In this document: positions 17,051 to 26,952 of the stretch, in pieces
Layout of the letters: every line of letters begins with the position of its first letter
Numbering within the stretch: position 1 is the first letter of the stretch
Assembly: GCF_040436315.1 (NCBI RefSeq)
Contig: NZ_AP031572.1
Coordinates: 124,001-188,000, forward strand
Source of the DNA: Synechocystis sp. LKSZ1
Lineage (GTDB): Bacteria > Cyanobacteriota > Cyanobacteriia > Cyanobacteriales > Microcystaceae
Direction of reading: 5' to 3'
DNA: 64,000 nucleotides
Notes under the pieces: generated by a model
Told to the model about the DNA's origin: nothing
The model's database searches: none
Seen by the model: only the letters and a program-made list of their open reading frames with translations
Program-made: the position numbers and the translations under genes

Positions 17051-17508
17051 TGACCAGGTATTTACTTGATACCAATGTTGTTCTCCGTTTCAGTAATACT
17101 TCTGATGAGCAACACGGATTAGTTACAGAAGCAGTTGCTAATTTGCTCGAACAAGCAAATGAATGTTACCTAGCATCACAAGTTTTAATCGAGCTTTGGG
17201 TTGTTGCTACACGCCCTCTTAATGTTAATGGCTTGGGTTGGTCAGTCGAGCAAACACAGAATATCATTGAACAACTGCTTGAGCACTTCTCAGTTGTGGA
17301 GGAAACATCACAAATATTCTCAATCTGGTTAAACTTAGTTACTGAAAATAAAATAAGCGGCAAAAGAAGTCATGATGCACGTATCGTTGCTATTATGCTT
17401 GCATCGGCAGTCAGTCATATTCTAACCCTTAATCCAAGTGATTTCTCGGGTATGTCTAGTATTACAGTAGTGCATCCATGTGAAATTATCGCATCCTTGG
17501 GCAATTAA
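17050..17508 (+). CDS. PIN-domain toxin (VapC-like)
   Basis: 152 residues. PIN features: YLLDTNVVLRF (first Asp), SQVLIELWVVAT (conserved Glu), HDARIVAIMLASAVSHILTL (second Asp) and NPSDFSG near the end. VapC-type PIN proteins are endoribonucleases neutralised by a co-encoded antitoxin, here the overlapping upstream gene. The key acidic positions are present and the gene seems intact. Confidence 0.8.
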   Translation: MTRYLLDTNVVLRFSNTSDEQHGLVTEAVANLLEQANECYLASQVLIELWVVATRPLNVNGLGWSVEQTQNIIEQLLEHFSVVEETSQIFSIWLNLVTENKISGKRSHDARIVAIMLASAVSHILTLNPSDFSGMSSITVVHPCEIIASLGN

Positions 17509-17655
17509 TAAATACTGCCTAATAATGCGTTGGTGCGGATGGTACAGAGCGGATTTTCACCCATAGGGGGGCCGAAGTTAATTAGTATGACCATGGGACT
17601 GGCTGATTAGTTCCGATTGCTTAGTACGATAGAGATCATTGCTACGGTGCTACAC

Positions 17656-17820
17656 ATGCCACAAGAAAGAACTTTCGACGCAAAGTCGGTGAGACTGAAC
17701 TACCTCGACTATGGATCTTCGTCGAACCAACCACTGGTTCTGCTACATGGCGGTGCCGGGCACCTCACTGACGAACACAAGTGCCTCAAACCCTGGCTAG
17801 GACTGGGTTTCTTTAAATAG
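17656..17820 (+). pseudogene. Alpha/beta hydrolase N-terminal fragment
   Basis: MPQERTFDAKSVRLNYLDYG followed by QPLVLLHGGAG is the start of an alpha/beta hydrolase, including the oxyanion His-Gly. The match ends after about 35 residues and the frame stops at 17820. The rest of the enzyme is absent; unrelated sequence and an IS4 copy follow. Confidence 0.65.
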
Positions 17821-18134
17821 ACTAGTCCACCATTCAAAAACGCTGAAACCTTTGTTGTATTTGGATTACGAGCGAAGCATTTACAAAAGTACCAAGATAA
17901 GCGTCCGTTACTTAGGGTGGCTGAGTTTTGCTTTGGGCTGACTATTACTGGGACAATGCTATTAGGGACAAGCGGGCGGCGACAGAAGAGGAAGTAATGG
18001 CAGAAGTGTTGAATGTTAGAAGAAAATCAAAAATATAAAACCCCTAATCTTGTAGAATAGGGGCATAAAATCTAAAATAACTAAAGATGACTATATCAAA
18101 CTTTCCTCAAGTTGTGTAAAAGTATCTGGGTCAC

Positions 18135-18975
18135 TTGTCCAAAAATGATTATCCAGAACTGGACACCTTTAAGTTTGTCTCAATTTGGCTAAGTTTCGTA
18201 CTAGAACAAAGCCAAACAAGCATGAGAAGTCAATTCAAGAGACTAAACGCGAGAGGAGAGTCAGTAGATATATCGACCTTCTCAAAAGCAAGTAAAAAGC
18301 GAAACCCAAAGGTTTTTAAAGAAATATGGGAAAAGCTAAAACAAGAAGTAGAAGTTTCTCGAAAAAAGAAAACAAGGGGACTAGTTTTGTTTCCGCTGGA
18401 CTCAACAGTGATATCGTTAACTAGCAAGTTGTTATGGCGACAAGGACATCATCAGGTAAAACTATTTAGTGGGATTGATTTAGAAACAGGAGCCCCAGGG
18501 GGAATAGTGATTAATTTTGGTCAAGGGCATGATAGTAAATATGGAAATGAAACGATAGAAGCAACGCCAGAGAATGGAGTTGGGATAATGGATAGAGGAT
18601 TTTGTAGTCTAGAAAGAATAGCTAAACTACAAGAAAAAAAAGAGCGTTATTTTGTGTTGAGAATAAAGAACAATATAAGCTTAAACATGCTGAGCAATGG
18701 AAAATATGAGATAGGAACTGGGAAGGAAAAGGTAGAAGGAAGAGTAGTAGTATTTAGTGATAGAGAAGAAAGAACAGAGTTTAGGTTGGTTACAAATTTA
18801 CCAGAAGAGGGAGAGGGAGGAGTAAGCAATGAAGAAATAGCTGAATTCTATCGATTGCGCTGGCAAATAGAACTATTATGGAAGTTTTTAAAAATGCACC
18901 TAAAATTGGACAGGCTAATCACTAAAAATACAAACGGAATAGAGATTCAGATTTATAGTTGCCTGATTAGATATT
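18135..18975 (+). pseudogene. IS4-family transposase, truncated
   Basis: About 280 residues, close to the intact transposase but starting late, because an in-frame stop precedes SKNDYPELDTFKF, and ending in IYSCLI where the IS630 element inserted. D, D and Y-R-E-K motifs are present but the last ~50 residues are lost. Confidence 0.85.
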
Positions 18976-19935
18976 TATAGTTAATTTAATTAAGAGTGGT
19001 GCAGGTGATTATGACATTATGCTAGCATAACTAATAAACTTATCCAAAAATGAACAACTTATGGCTTACAGCCTTGATTTGCGACAGAAGGTCATAAACT
19101 TTATCGAAGCTGGCGGTAGTATAACAAAAGCTTCAAGAATATTCCAGGTCGGTAAATCCAGTATTTATCGATGGCTTGATAGAGAGGAATTGGCTCCGAC
19201 CAAAGTAGAGCATCGTAAGAGAAAAGTAGATATTAAAGAACTGGAAGAAGACGTAAAGAAAAACCCCGACACTCCACTGAAGGAAAGAGCCCAGAAATTT
19301 GGTGTCACCTCAGCTTCTCTATGCTACAGATTTAAGAAGATGAAAATTACTCAAAAAAAAACAACTTCGTTATCAAGAAAGAAATCACGGCGAAAGAGCG
19401 GAATACTATAGAGAGCTAAGGAGATTGGTGAAGATTTATGGTATGGCAAGCCTGGTGTTTATAGATGAAGCAGGGTTTGAGGAGTTTGTATCATCGATAT
19501 ATGGATGGTCAAAAAGAGGGAAAAGAATCTATGGAGAAAAGCAAGGGAGAAGAGGGAAAAAAGAGAATCTAGTAGCAGGAAGAAGAAAAGGGGTAAAAGA
19601 TTTTATAGCACTAATGTTATTCAGAGGAAGTCTAAATGCAGAGGGGTTTGAGGGATGGCTAAAATATCATTTGCTGCCAGCCTTAAAAATGCCATCAGTC
19701 TTAATAATGGATAATGCGCCGATTCACCGAAAGAATAAAATAAGACAACTAGTAGAAGAAGCAGGGCACAAGGTATTGTTTCTACCGAAATACTCTCCTG
19801 ACTTAAATGACATTGAACATGACTTTGGGGCATTGAAGAGAGCGAGAATCAATGCAAATGGAGAAAGAAGTATTGACGAGATAATCCGTGAGTATTGTGT
19901 CAGCTAGCGCCCCACCCTTATTCTAATTAGCTATA
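18976..19935 (+). mobile_element. IS630-type element, copy 2 (about 960 bp, complete)
   Basis: Bounded by tatag-ttaatttaattaaga on the left and ttctaattagctata on the right, imperfect inverted repeats with TA at the ends. Nested inside IS4-type copy 3. Contains both transposase frames without interruption and is the reference for the broken copy 1. Confidence 0.8.
19061..19907 (+). CDS. IS630-family transposase (orfA-orfB, programmed frameshift)
   Basis: OrfA (19061-19411) starts MAYSLDLRQKVINFIEAGG and contains the HTH ITKASRIFQVGKSSIYRWLD. Near 19350 a run of nine A allows a shift into the orfB frame, which reads KKKQLRYQERNHGERAEYYR and continues to VFIDEAGFEEF (Asp), LIMDNAPIHRK (Asp) and DLNDIEHDFGALK (Glu), a full DDE set. 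The joined product is about 282 residues, normal for the family. An independent GTG start for orfB at 19425 is possible but would give a protein lacking the DNA-binding domain. Confidence 0.88.
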
Positions 19936-20112
19936 TGTACACTGGCTAAGAGAGTTAGTGGTAAATTGTTGAATCTGGGCTTTTACAGAATCGTTGTGTC
20001 TATTCCTTGGTGGTTCAAAGAAACCATTCAACATTTCTGGGTTCCCAGTAATTCTTAATTTAAAATATTTGCACCAAAATGATTACCTCGGCAGGCCGCT
20101 TTGCTCAATTTT

Positions 20113-20250
20113 GGCACTGGTCTTTTTACGATGGATTTAGCACTGAAACACCTACTGAAGAGGGATTTGAACCCCCTATTTCCCACTGGCTTGAAAACCT
20201 GCTCCTAATAAGGGATTTAGACAGCTATCCTTCTTTCAGAGACCAGTGCC
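20113..20250 (+). repeat. MITE-like repeat with 11-bp perfect terminal inverted repeats
   Basis: GGCACTGGTCT at 20113 and AGACCAGTGCC at 20240 are exact inverted repeats bracketing 138 bp. The interior (ttttacgatggatttagcac and beyond) recurs at 24175-24299 in the same orientation and, degraded, near 13000. It overlaps the end of the flotillin gene and supplies its last codons and stop. No coding capacity. Confidence 0.75.
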
Positions 20251-21575
20251 TGAACCTACCGAAGAGGTATTCTGGGTGTCCTGGTGACTAGGTTTAGCGG
20301 CGCGTAATTTAGCCACCAATTGAGGATTATTTTGCAGAAAAGTCATCACCTGGGATTCAGCTAAAGGCACTTCTGTTTCCAAACCTTGCATTAATTTTTC
20401 TCCCCAATGGCTTACCATCGGACTCTGTAAAAGTTTGGTTAATAACGTTAACCCACTGGTTGCCAACAATAACTTCGTGGGGTCGCCATTCTCTCCCTCC
20501 TGGGTTCCCGCCAAAATAATGGGATTTGTCCCTAAAACCCCCGGTTGAGGAGCTAAGGCCGCCATGACCTTGGGCAAGACCGTAATCAATTCTTCCAAAT
20601 GATCTTCAGCTAATTGCACCGTTAAGGCTTTAATAGACAGGGTATTTTGAGCCGAAATTTTTGCTTTTTCCCCCTCCGCTTCCTTCAGGGCTTTATCCAA
20701 TTCTGCCGCCGCTTTGAGTTTAATTGCTTCCGCTAATTGTAATGCCATAATTTTTTCATTTTCGGCCCGTAGGCGTTCCTGTTCTAGTTCCCCCTGTTGT
20801 GCAATTAACGCCGCTTGTTTGTCCTGTTCTGCTTTAATTAAGGTTAGGGCTTTTTGACGTTCCTCCTCCGCTAACTTAATGGCAGTTTCTTTATCCGTTG
20901 CGGCCAGGGAAACCGCTTTTTGGGATTCAATTAACGCCTTTTCGGCATTCGCTAATTCCTGATTTTTTTGATTAATAGCAATTCCTTTGGCAATTTCCGC
21001 TTCTTCTAGGGCCTGTTGTTGTAGGATATGTTGTTCTTTCAGTTGTTTTTCCGAGAGAATCATCCCCTCTTCGATCGCCTGTTGTTTTTGAACCTTGAGG
21101 AGTTCCTGGGTTGCCCGCTCCGTTTCCCGTACCTCTAGGACTTGACGCTCATTGGCGGCGGTCATTTGCTCCGTTTGTAAGGTATTTTCCAGTTGTTTTT
21201 GTTTGAGTTGTCGTTCGGCATCCAGTTGTTTTTGAGTTTCTAAGAGTTTTAACAGGGCGATTTCGGTTTTGGTTTCCTCTTGGACTTTTTCCAATTCTTT
21301 TTTATTTTGTTGCACAATAGATTCACGGGTAACTACCGCCTGAATATCCAAATAATTATCTGGATTGTAATGATTTAATTCATCAATATTGGTGATAGCA
21401 ATGTTCAAGAGTTGTAACCCATAGCGAGCCAAGTCTGGTTCAACTTTTGACTTTAAATTATTCGTAACCGTTTCCACACTGCCTTGCAATTCCCCTAAAT
21501 TAGCCTGGGAAGCAGCATCCCGTAAATGGCCTTCGAGAATATCGTTCACCCGTTTTTTAACTTCTTCTTCAGCGA
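20236..21575 (-). pseudogene. Flotillin-like protein, C-terminal part (gene split by IS4)
   Basis: After the IS4 copy the flotillin frame resumes with VAEEEVKKRVNDILEGHLRD. It contains the rest of the SPFH domain, then a long Glu/Gln/Lys/Ala-rich coiled coil (about 250 residues, e.g. AEIAKGIAINQKNQELANAE), and a C-terminal helical part. Flotillins scaffold membrane microdomains. Together with 22752-23247 the intact gene would give about 610 residues. The final residues GSGTGL and the stop come from the overlapping MITE. Confidence 0.88.
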
Positions 21576-22751
21576 CAGAAATATTGAATGGTTTATTTGA
21601 ACCACCAAGGAATAGACACAACGATTCTGTAAAAGCCCAGATTCAACAATTTACCACTAACTCTCTTAGCCAGTGTACATAACTTATTTTTTCACACATA
21701 AATGCCTGTAAATACCGTAGCTTATCTAATAAAGATTCCCCAAACTCTTTCGGAATTCTTACCAATCTCAACATTAAATATCCAATCAGGCAACTATAAA
21801 TCTGAATCTCTATTCCGTTTGTATTTTTAGTGATTAGCCTGTCCAACTTTAAGTGCATTTTTAAGAACTTCCATAATAGTTCTATTTGCCAACGCAATCG
21901 ATAAAACTCAGCTATCTCTTCATTACTTATTCCTCCCTCTCCCTCTTCTGGTAAATTTGTTGCCAACCTAAACTCTGTTCTTTCTTCTCTATCACTAAAT
22001 ACTACTACTCTTCCTTCTAGCTTTTCCTTCCCACTTCCTATTTCATACTTTCCATTTTCCAGCATATTTAAGCTTATATTGTTCTTTGTTCTTAACACAA
22101 AGTAACGCTCTTTCTCTTCTTGCAGTTTTGCTATTCTTGCTAGACTACAAAATCCTCTATCCATTATCCCAACTCCATTCTCTGGCGTTGCTTCTATCGT
22201 TTCATTCCCATATTTACTATCATGCCCTTGACCAAAATTAATTACTATTCCTCCTGGGGCTCCTGTGTCTAAATTAATCCCACTAAATAGTTTTACCTGA
22301 TGATGTCCTTGTCTCCATAATAATTTGCTCGTTAACGATATCACTGTTGAGTCCAGTGGAAACAAAACCAGTTCCCTTTTTTCTGGTTCTCGAGAGACTT
22401 CTACTTCTTTTTTTAGCTTTTTTAATATTTCTTTAAAAACCTTTGGGTTTCGCTTTTTACTTGCTTTTGAGAAGGTCGATATATCTACTGACTCTCCTCT
22501 CGCGTTTAATCTCTTGAATTGACTTCTCATGCTTGTTTGGCTTTGGTCTAGCACGAAACTTAGCCAAATTGAGACAAACTTAAAGGTGTCCAGTTCTGGA
22601 TAATCCTTTTTGGGCAAGTGACCCAGATGCTTTTGCACAACTTGAGGAAAGTTTGATATAATCATATTCAGTTATTTTGATTTTGTGCCCCTAATTATAC
22701 AAGTTTAGGGGCTTTACCTTTTTGATTTTCTTCTAACATTCAACACTTCTG
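21576..22751 (-). mobile_element. IS4-type insertion sequence, copy 2 (1176 bp), with 9-bp target duplication
   Basis: The element ends (cagaagtgttgaatg and cattcaatatttctg, read on the minus strand) are flanked by the exact 9-bp direct repeat CTTCAGCGA at 21567-21575 and 22752-22760. Removing the IS and one repeat restores the flotillin frame exactly (ILVAEEEVKKRV). Same length and same encoded protein as copy 1 at 10771, in inverse orientation. A recent event. Confidence 0.95.
21643..22665 (-). CDS. IS4-family transposase
   Basis: 340 residues, identical in sequence to the product of 10857-11879, with all catalytic motifs (FPLDSTVI, GIMDRGFCS, YRLRWQIELLWKFLK). Presumably functional. Confidence 0.93.
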   Translation of the reverse strand: MIISNFPQVVQKHLGHLPKKDYPELDTFKFVSIWLSFVLDQSQTSMRSQFKRLNARGESVDISTFSKASKKRNPKVFKEILKKLKKEVEVSREPEKRELVLFPLDSTVISLTSKLLWRQGHHQVKLFSGINLDTGAPGGIVINFGQGHDSKYGNETIEATPENGVGIMDRGFCSLARIAKLQEEKERYFVLRTKNNISLNMLENGKYEIGSGKEKLEGRVVVFSDREERTEFRLATNLPEEGEGGISNEEIAEFYRLRWQIELLWKFLKMHLKLDRLITKNTNGIEIQIYSCLIGYLMLRLVRIPKEFGESLLDKLRYLQAFMCEKISYVHWLRELVVNC

Positions 22752-23247
22752 CTTCAGCGACTAAGATTTCCTTTTCACCTTTTTTGCCCGTTCCTAATAA
22801 CATGGCGGCATTACGAATACTATCTTGATCTGGATTGACTCGCACCTGCAAACTACCATTAAAAACCGCTTTTAAATAATCTTTGGTTCTCAGGGGTTTT
22901 TCGGCGGTATTCCCTCGAACAACGGAAACCGTGACTTGATTTAAGCTCACAATGGTAATGGTTTCAAAGCCTGGAAAAAAGAGGGTTGAACGGGTAATCA
23001 CCTGCTTATCACGGGTCGGGCCAGAAATCACAAAAGCCTCATTGGTATTACAAACTCGATAAAATTTGGTGAACATCAAATAGAGGGTAATCAAGACCGT
23101 GAGAATGCCTCCACTAAACAGCGCTAAGGGCATTAACCAGCCCAAATCTAAGGGACTAGATAATTGGGCTAGATAGGGAGTGTCGGGGTTAACAACGGTG
23201 ATCGCCTGGGTTGGGGTTTTAGGGGTCAGGTCAAATTTGCTGTTCAT
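22752..23247 (-). pseudogene. Flotillin-like protein, N-terminal part (gene split by IS4)
   Basis: Begins MNSKFDLTPKTPTQAITVVN, with one transmembrane helix (LGWLMPLALFSGGILTVLIT and on) and the start of the SPFH/band-7 domain (VCNTNEAFVISGPTRDKQVI, VSLNQVTVSVVRG, LRTKDYLKAVFNGSLQVRVN). It is interrupted after EILVAE by the IS4-type insertion; the protein made from this part would be ~165 native residues plus IS-encoded tail. It is encoded 66 bp downstream of the NfeD-like gene, the usual flotillin operon order. Confidence 0.9.
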
Positions 23248-23313
23248 GGTTTTTACTAAAATAAGGGGAGTTGGGAATGGGGAGATAGGGATAGAGGAGA
23301 TAAAATTTATTCA

Positions 23314-23985
23314 CTATTCACTGCCCACCAACGCTTTCAATTCATCATTGCTATCGGCTTTGACTAGTGCATAACGACGGGGGGCAACTAAATCCACAAC
23401 GTAGACGCGATCGCCGACGGCAAACGCTTGGTCAGAGGCTTTTTCCCAGGGCAATCCATAAATTTGTACCGAGCATTTTCCCCAATCATCATAGACATTA
23501 ACTTCCAATAATCCCCCGCCTAAGACCCCTAACACCTGACCTTTCGTGCCAATAAATCGCTCTGGAATTAGCTTTTCGGCAACGGTTTGGGTTTTAAGGA
23601 GTGGCCGAAAACGTCTCGTGATCCCCACTAAAAAACGCGCTAACATTAACCCACTTCCCCGAATCAGCCAAGGTGCCGGTGGTAAGGTAGGATAGGAACT
23701 AGTTTGACGAAACCAGAGTAAGTTCGCACTCCATCCCGTCAGACCCACCATAAATGGATAAATACCCAGCAGAAAAAGGATTGGGACTTCTCCCACCCCC
23801 AGTAACGCTAACAACCAACCCATTAAGGGAATTCTCAATAAAGGCGGATCTTTGGCTTCTTCTCTTTTGATTAAATCCGGGGCGGCTCCGGTCATCACCG
23901 CTAAGAGAATCAGCAGAAACCCCACCAAGGTCATAATAATAAAGCCTCGATTAGGGGGAGCCACTAATTCGCTGAAGTCAGTCAT
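23314..23985 (-). CDS. NfeD/YqiJ-family membrane protein, flotillin partner
   Basis: 223 residues. At least three N-terminal hydrophobic segments (IIMTLVGFLLILLAVMTGAA, MGWLLALLGVGEVPILFLLG, YPFMVGLTGWSANLL), a linker, then an OB-fold domain (FIGTKGQVLGVLGGGLLEVN, VQIYGLPWEKASDQAFAVGD, RVYVVDLVAPRRYALV). NfeD-type proteins are encoded next to flotillins and are thought to assist their membrane scaffolds. Here it is first in the operon and intact while its partner is disrupted. Confidence 0.82.
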   Translation of the reverse strand: MTDFSELVAPPNRGFIIMTLVGFLLILLAVMTGAAPDLIKREEAKDPPLLRIPLMGWLLALLGVGEVPILFLLGIYPFMVGLTGWSANLLWFRQTSSYPTLPPAPWLIRGSGLMLARFLVGITRRFRPLLKTQTVAEKLIPERFIGTKGQVLGVLGGGLLEVNVYDDWGKCSVQIYGLPWEKASDQAFAVGDRVYVVDLVAPRRYALVKADSNDELKALVGSE

Positions 23986-24174
23986 GTCTTAAGTTTTAGG
24001 GGGCCATAGCTTTAATACTAGCCGAGGTCTTAGAAAAGTTGACCGTTTATAATAATCTTTTCACCTATGCCCGCCAACTATAGCCGCAAATCCAGATAAA
24101 TAGAAACCTTCTCTAACGTCCTTATTTTGTACTGTAACAAGTCTTTCCTCCGCCTTTCTTTAACCTTGCTGGCC

Positions 24175-24299
24175 CTGGTCTTTTTACGATGGATTTAGCA
24201 CTGAAACACCTACTGGAAAAGGATTTAAATCCCCTATTCCCGCTGGCTTGAAAACCTGCAATAAGGGATTTAGACGACGATCCCTCTTTTAGAGACCAG
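24175..24299 (+). repeat. MITE-like repeat, second copy
   Basis: CTGGTCT and AGACCAG at the ends; the interior (tttttacgatggatttagca, cactgaaacacctactggaa) matches the copy at 20113-20250 in the same orientation. The flotillin-NfeD operon lies between the two copies. Confidence 0.7.
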
Positions 24300-24435
24300 T
24301 ACCGTTTACCCTCACAATACACACAGTTCATTTTTCTCAAATCTATCCTACAGAACTATTCTAGCTCTCACTCTCTAAATAGATAGTGCCCGATAGAAAG
24401 ACGGTGTATTTGCCAATCATGACTATAATTCAGTC

Positions 24436-25500
24436 ATGCGATTTAAATCCTCGTTATCCATCTTTGGCTTTTTCCTATTCATTCCCCTGCTTTTGCTGGC
24501 CGGTCTAGCGACCCAAATCCCGGTTTCGGTTTGGGGGATTGGATACCTGCTCGGCGGATTAACCCTGGCCTTTGGCCTAACTCTGTCCCCCTGGCGCACT
24601 GTCTGGCTGGCGACGGGGACTGGCGCGCTCACCCTTCTCCTGCTTACCGTTACAAGGGTTGGACTCGGCATCTGGGAGCCACACCCCGTGCTGGAGATGC
24701 TCACCCTACCTTCGGGAGACAGCGCGCCTTGGCTGGGCTATGTCATTGATGAACAGGATGCGGTGATTTTTGGCGAAACGCTATTCCACCAAATCGGTGG
24801 CTCCTCTGCCAGGGAACATGTGGGCATAGCCGAAGCGCTCAACGCTGATTATTCGTCCCTGCGGCAGGTTCAGGCGGTAATGCCCTCACCCGTTCTGGAT
24901 ACCTATCTCGGTTTGCAGGGAGCGGAGGGCTTCGATACCATCTTCATTAAACCGGAAGCTAATTCTCACCCGGAGACGGCGGTCGTTTTTCTGCATGGAT
25001 TCGGAGGCAACGTGACCGCCCAGTGCTGGGAAATCTCCCGCGCCGCTAGCCGTTTTGGGGCGCTGACGGTTTGTCCCTCCACCGGTTGGCAGGGTCAGTG
25101 GTGGCAACCGGACGGCGAAGCCTCCCTACGCGCAGCACTGCGTTATCTCACTTCCGAGCGGGGCATCCGTAATATTTACCTGGGCGGATTCTCCAATGGC
25201 GGGTTCGGACTCAACCGCCTAGCACCCAAACTGACCGATGAAAAAGCCCTGCGCGGTTTGTTTTTCATCGACGGTATCGCCAAAAGCGCGGAAATTCGCG
25301 CACTGGGACTGCCTGTGCTGGTTATCCAGGGCAGTCAGGATGAGCGCATGCCAGCCCTCGAAGCGCACCGCATTGTTGGTGAGATTGGCAATTTGGGAAC
25401 TTATGTGGAAATTGCCGGCGACCACTTTCTGATTATGAAAGAACCGGCTGCCGTTCAAACGGCCTTGTCCGCCTGGCTCGAAAAACAAGCCGGTAAATAA
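24436..25500 (+). CDS. Alpha/beta hydrolase with N-terminal membrane segments
   Basis: 354 residues. Residues 1-75 contain two to three hydrophobic helices (SIFGFFLFIPLLLLAGLATQ, GIGYLLGGLTLAFGLTL, TGTGALTLLLLTVTRVGLG). The catalytic domain follows: FLHGFGGN oxyanion region, nucleophile Ser in LGGFSNGGFG, Asp in VIQGSQDERMP and His in IAGDHFLIM. A plausible membrane-anchored esterase or lipase-like enzyme of unknown substrate. GC content is higher than in the neighbours, which may indicate a different history. Confidence 0.85.
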   Translation: MRFKSSLSIFGFFLFIPLLLLAGLATQIPVSVWGIGYLLGGLTLAFGLTLSPWRTVWLATGTGALTLLLLTVTRVGLGIWEPHPVLEMLTLPSGDSAPWLGYVIDEQDAVIFGETLFHQIGGSSAREHVGIAEALNADYSSLRQVQAVMPSPVLDTYLGLQGAEGFDTIFIKPEANSHPETAVVFLHGFGGNVTAQCWEISRAASRFGALTVCPSTGWQGQWWQPDGEASLRAALRYLTSERGIRNIYLGGFSNGGFGLNRLAPKLTDEKALRGLFFIDGIAKSAEIRALGLPVLVIQGSQDERMPALEAHRIVGEIGNLGTYVEIAGDHFLIMKEPAAVQTALSAWLEKQAGK

Positions 25501-26204
25501 AACACACCTGCAGCAGATGGAAACCGGGCCCTACTCACTAGGGAAACTAATTGATTGGAAACGAGATGATCACCCCAGATCGCCCCTGAGCCCAATAACC
25601 CTTTAAGGAGGACAGTGGGTATAGTTGTCGGTCAACTAGGTTTTGAGTCGTATCTAAGCTTAGAACCCTGGCTCCCCCTTCTTTTACTTCTATCCCTGAA
25701 ATTAACTTACAGCAAGCCTTTCAGCTACTCACAACCCACTTTTGTCAGTCAATCAGGTTTAAGGCTGCTTCTGGATTTTCCGAACAATCCCTTACTAAGG
25801 TTATAGAGTCTATCTTGACAGCTTTTATTTGGGAGTGGGCTTGTAAAATTTGTCCGTTTCTATTTTGCGAAAGCATGGGCACAAACTTTTCGAGTGAGCC
25901 TTAGGCATAAAGCTCTTGAATGCTTACAAGCCAGGTATTGCACCTCAATAGTTGTGAGAGAAATCAGCATTGAAAGCTTGATGAAGAAATGCGCAGACTA
26001 TTCTCTTCAGAAAATTTAATCTTTGTTAAAGGTTGCCTGCGGTAATATTCGTTTAAACGTAGTAATTATTTGGTTAAATACATAATTGGTCTGGGATTGT
26101 TCTGCGCTCTCTAGAAAAAATTATTGCAACTGACCGCAAACAAAATTCTATTATCTAGTAAAAATTTCTTGCGGCGGTTGAATTCAGCCGTTGGACAGAC
26201 TTGC
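25501..26204. other. Intergenic stretch without a supported gene
   Basis: About 700 bp. Short open frames exist but none has a recognisable motif or ribosome binding site. A phrase gcggtaatatt followed by a tttaaacgtag-like tail near 26040 also occurs near 16310, suggesting a small dispersed repeat. Confidence 0.35.
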
Positions 26205-26615
26205 ATGGCGACGCAATTCCGACAACTAAATAGCGGATGGAATGCCGAACCAAATGTCCCCGACCCAGCGGTGCAGGTCGATGGTCGAGATGTTTTGCTA
26301 ACGTTCCTGGCTAATCCCTTTCAGTTCCCGCGATTTACCGAGCAACAACGCCTCCGTCTTCGGTTCAAAGGGGCGCGAAAATATCGTCTTGGACCGACTA
26401 ACGACGAGGGTTGGTATCGCGGGCAGTGCCGCTTCAGCGGAAAGGCGCCAGCTTGGGGGGAGTTCTATGAGATTTCAGGTGACCTAGAGCTGGATCGTTG
26501 CCCCAATGATTGGCACATGCTCGAAGACACTCGTCCGCTGGGTCGTAATTTCTTATTCTACCTTCGCGATAACACCTTCGAGTGCGAAGCGGATGACTGG
26601 ATTCTTGAAGAATGA
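26205..26615 (+). CDS. Orphan protein of unknown function
   Basis: 136 residues from MATQFRQLNSGWNAEPNVPD. The chain is compact and rich in Trp, Arg and acidic residues (ARKYRLGPTNDEGWYRGQCR, NDWHMLEDTRPLGRNFLFYL) with no signal or membrane segment. Upstream in-frame codons to 26124 look unrelated. It lies in a stretch of orphan genes and attC-like sites and could be a gene cassette, although I see no convincing attC directly behind it. Confidence 0.55.
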   Translation: MATQFRQLNSGWNAEPNVPDPAVQVDGRDVLLTFLANPFQFPRFTEQQRLRLRFKGARKYRLGPTNDEGWYRGQCRFSGKAPAWGEFYEISGDLELDRCPNDWHMLEDTRPLGRNFLFYLRDNTFECEADDWILEE

Positions 26616-26952
26616 GCTGTCTAATATGGCGTTAGCTGGCTTGTTAGCTTTATTCTTGCAGGACAACGCGACCTACTCTTAGAGTGCATCAAAAGTGGCA
26701 AGCATGGAAATCGAGGCGCTGGAATAGTATTGAACATTGCCTTGAAACACAAAAAACATGGATGAAATTGGGGATTGGGGTGGCTGCTGTTGCCTTCCTA
26801 GCCGCATCCACCGGTTAGATCTTTGCCCCCATTGTATAGAGTACACTAGTTTCTCGCATCAGTGGCTACGCGCTAACAATCCCCAGCCACTATTCCTCAA
26901 AAAAATGCGGAAGATTCTTTTGTTGAGATTTTCCCTGGGAAGGTGTACCGCC
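26616..26952. other. Intergenic stretch between convergent orphan genes
   Basis: About 340 bp with no supported gene. A plus-strand frame here runs antisense into the next gene and is best regarded as a shadow. Confidence 0.35.

Larger units (their letters stand above)
18001..20039 (+). mobile_element. IS4-type element, copy 3 (degenerate, hosts an IS630 insertion)
   Basis: Starts cagaagtgttgaatg at 18001 and ends cattcaacatttctg at 20039. Internally it is cut by an IS630-type element (18976-19935), with about 85 bp of IS4 sequence deleted at the junction. The sequence has diverged from the two identical copies at 10771 and 21576. Confidence 0.85.

Noticed and set aside
17829-17997. Short frame before IS4 copy 3 (KHLQKYQDKRPLLRVAEFCF)
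   Set aside because: Looks like a gene remnant but I cannot match it to any family and it lacks a start.
25615-25806. 63-residue leucine-rich plus-strand frame
   Set aside because: No ribosome binding site, unnatural composition and no partner; likely chance.
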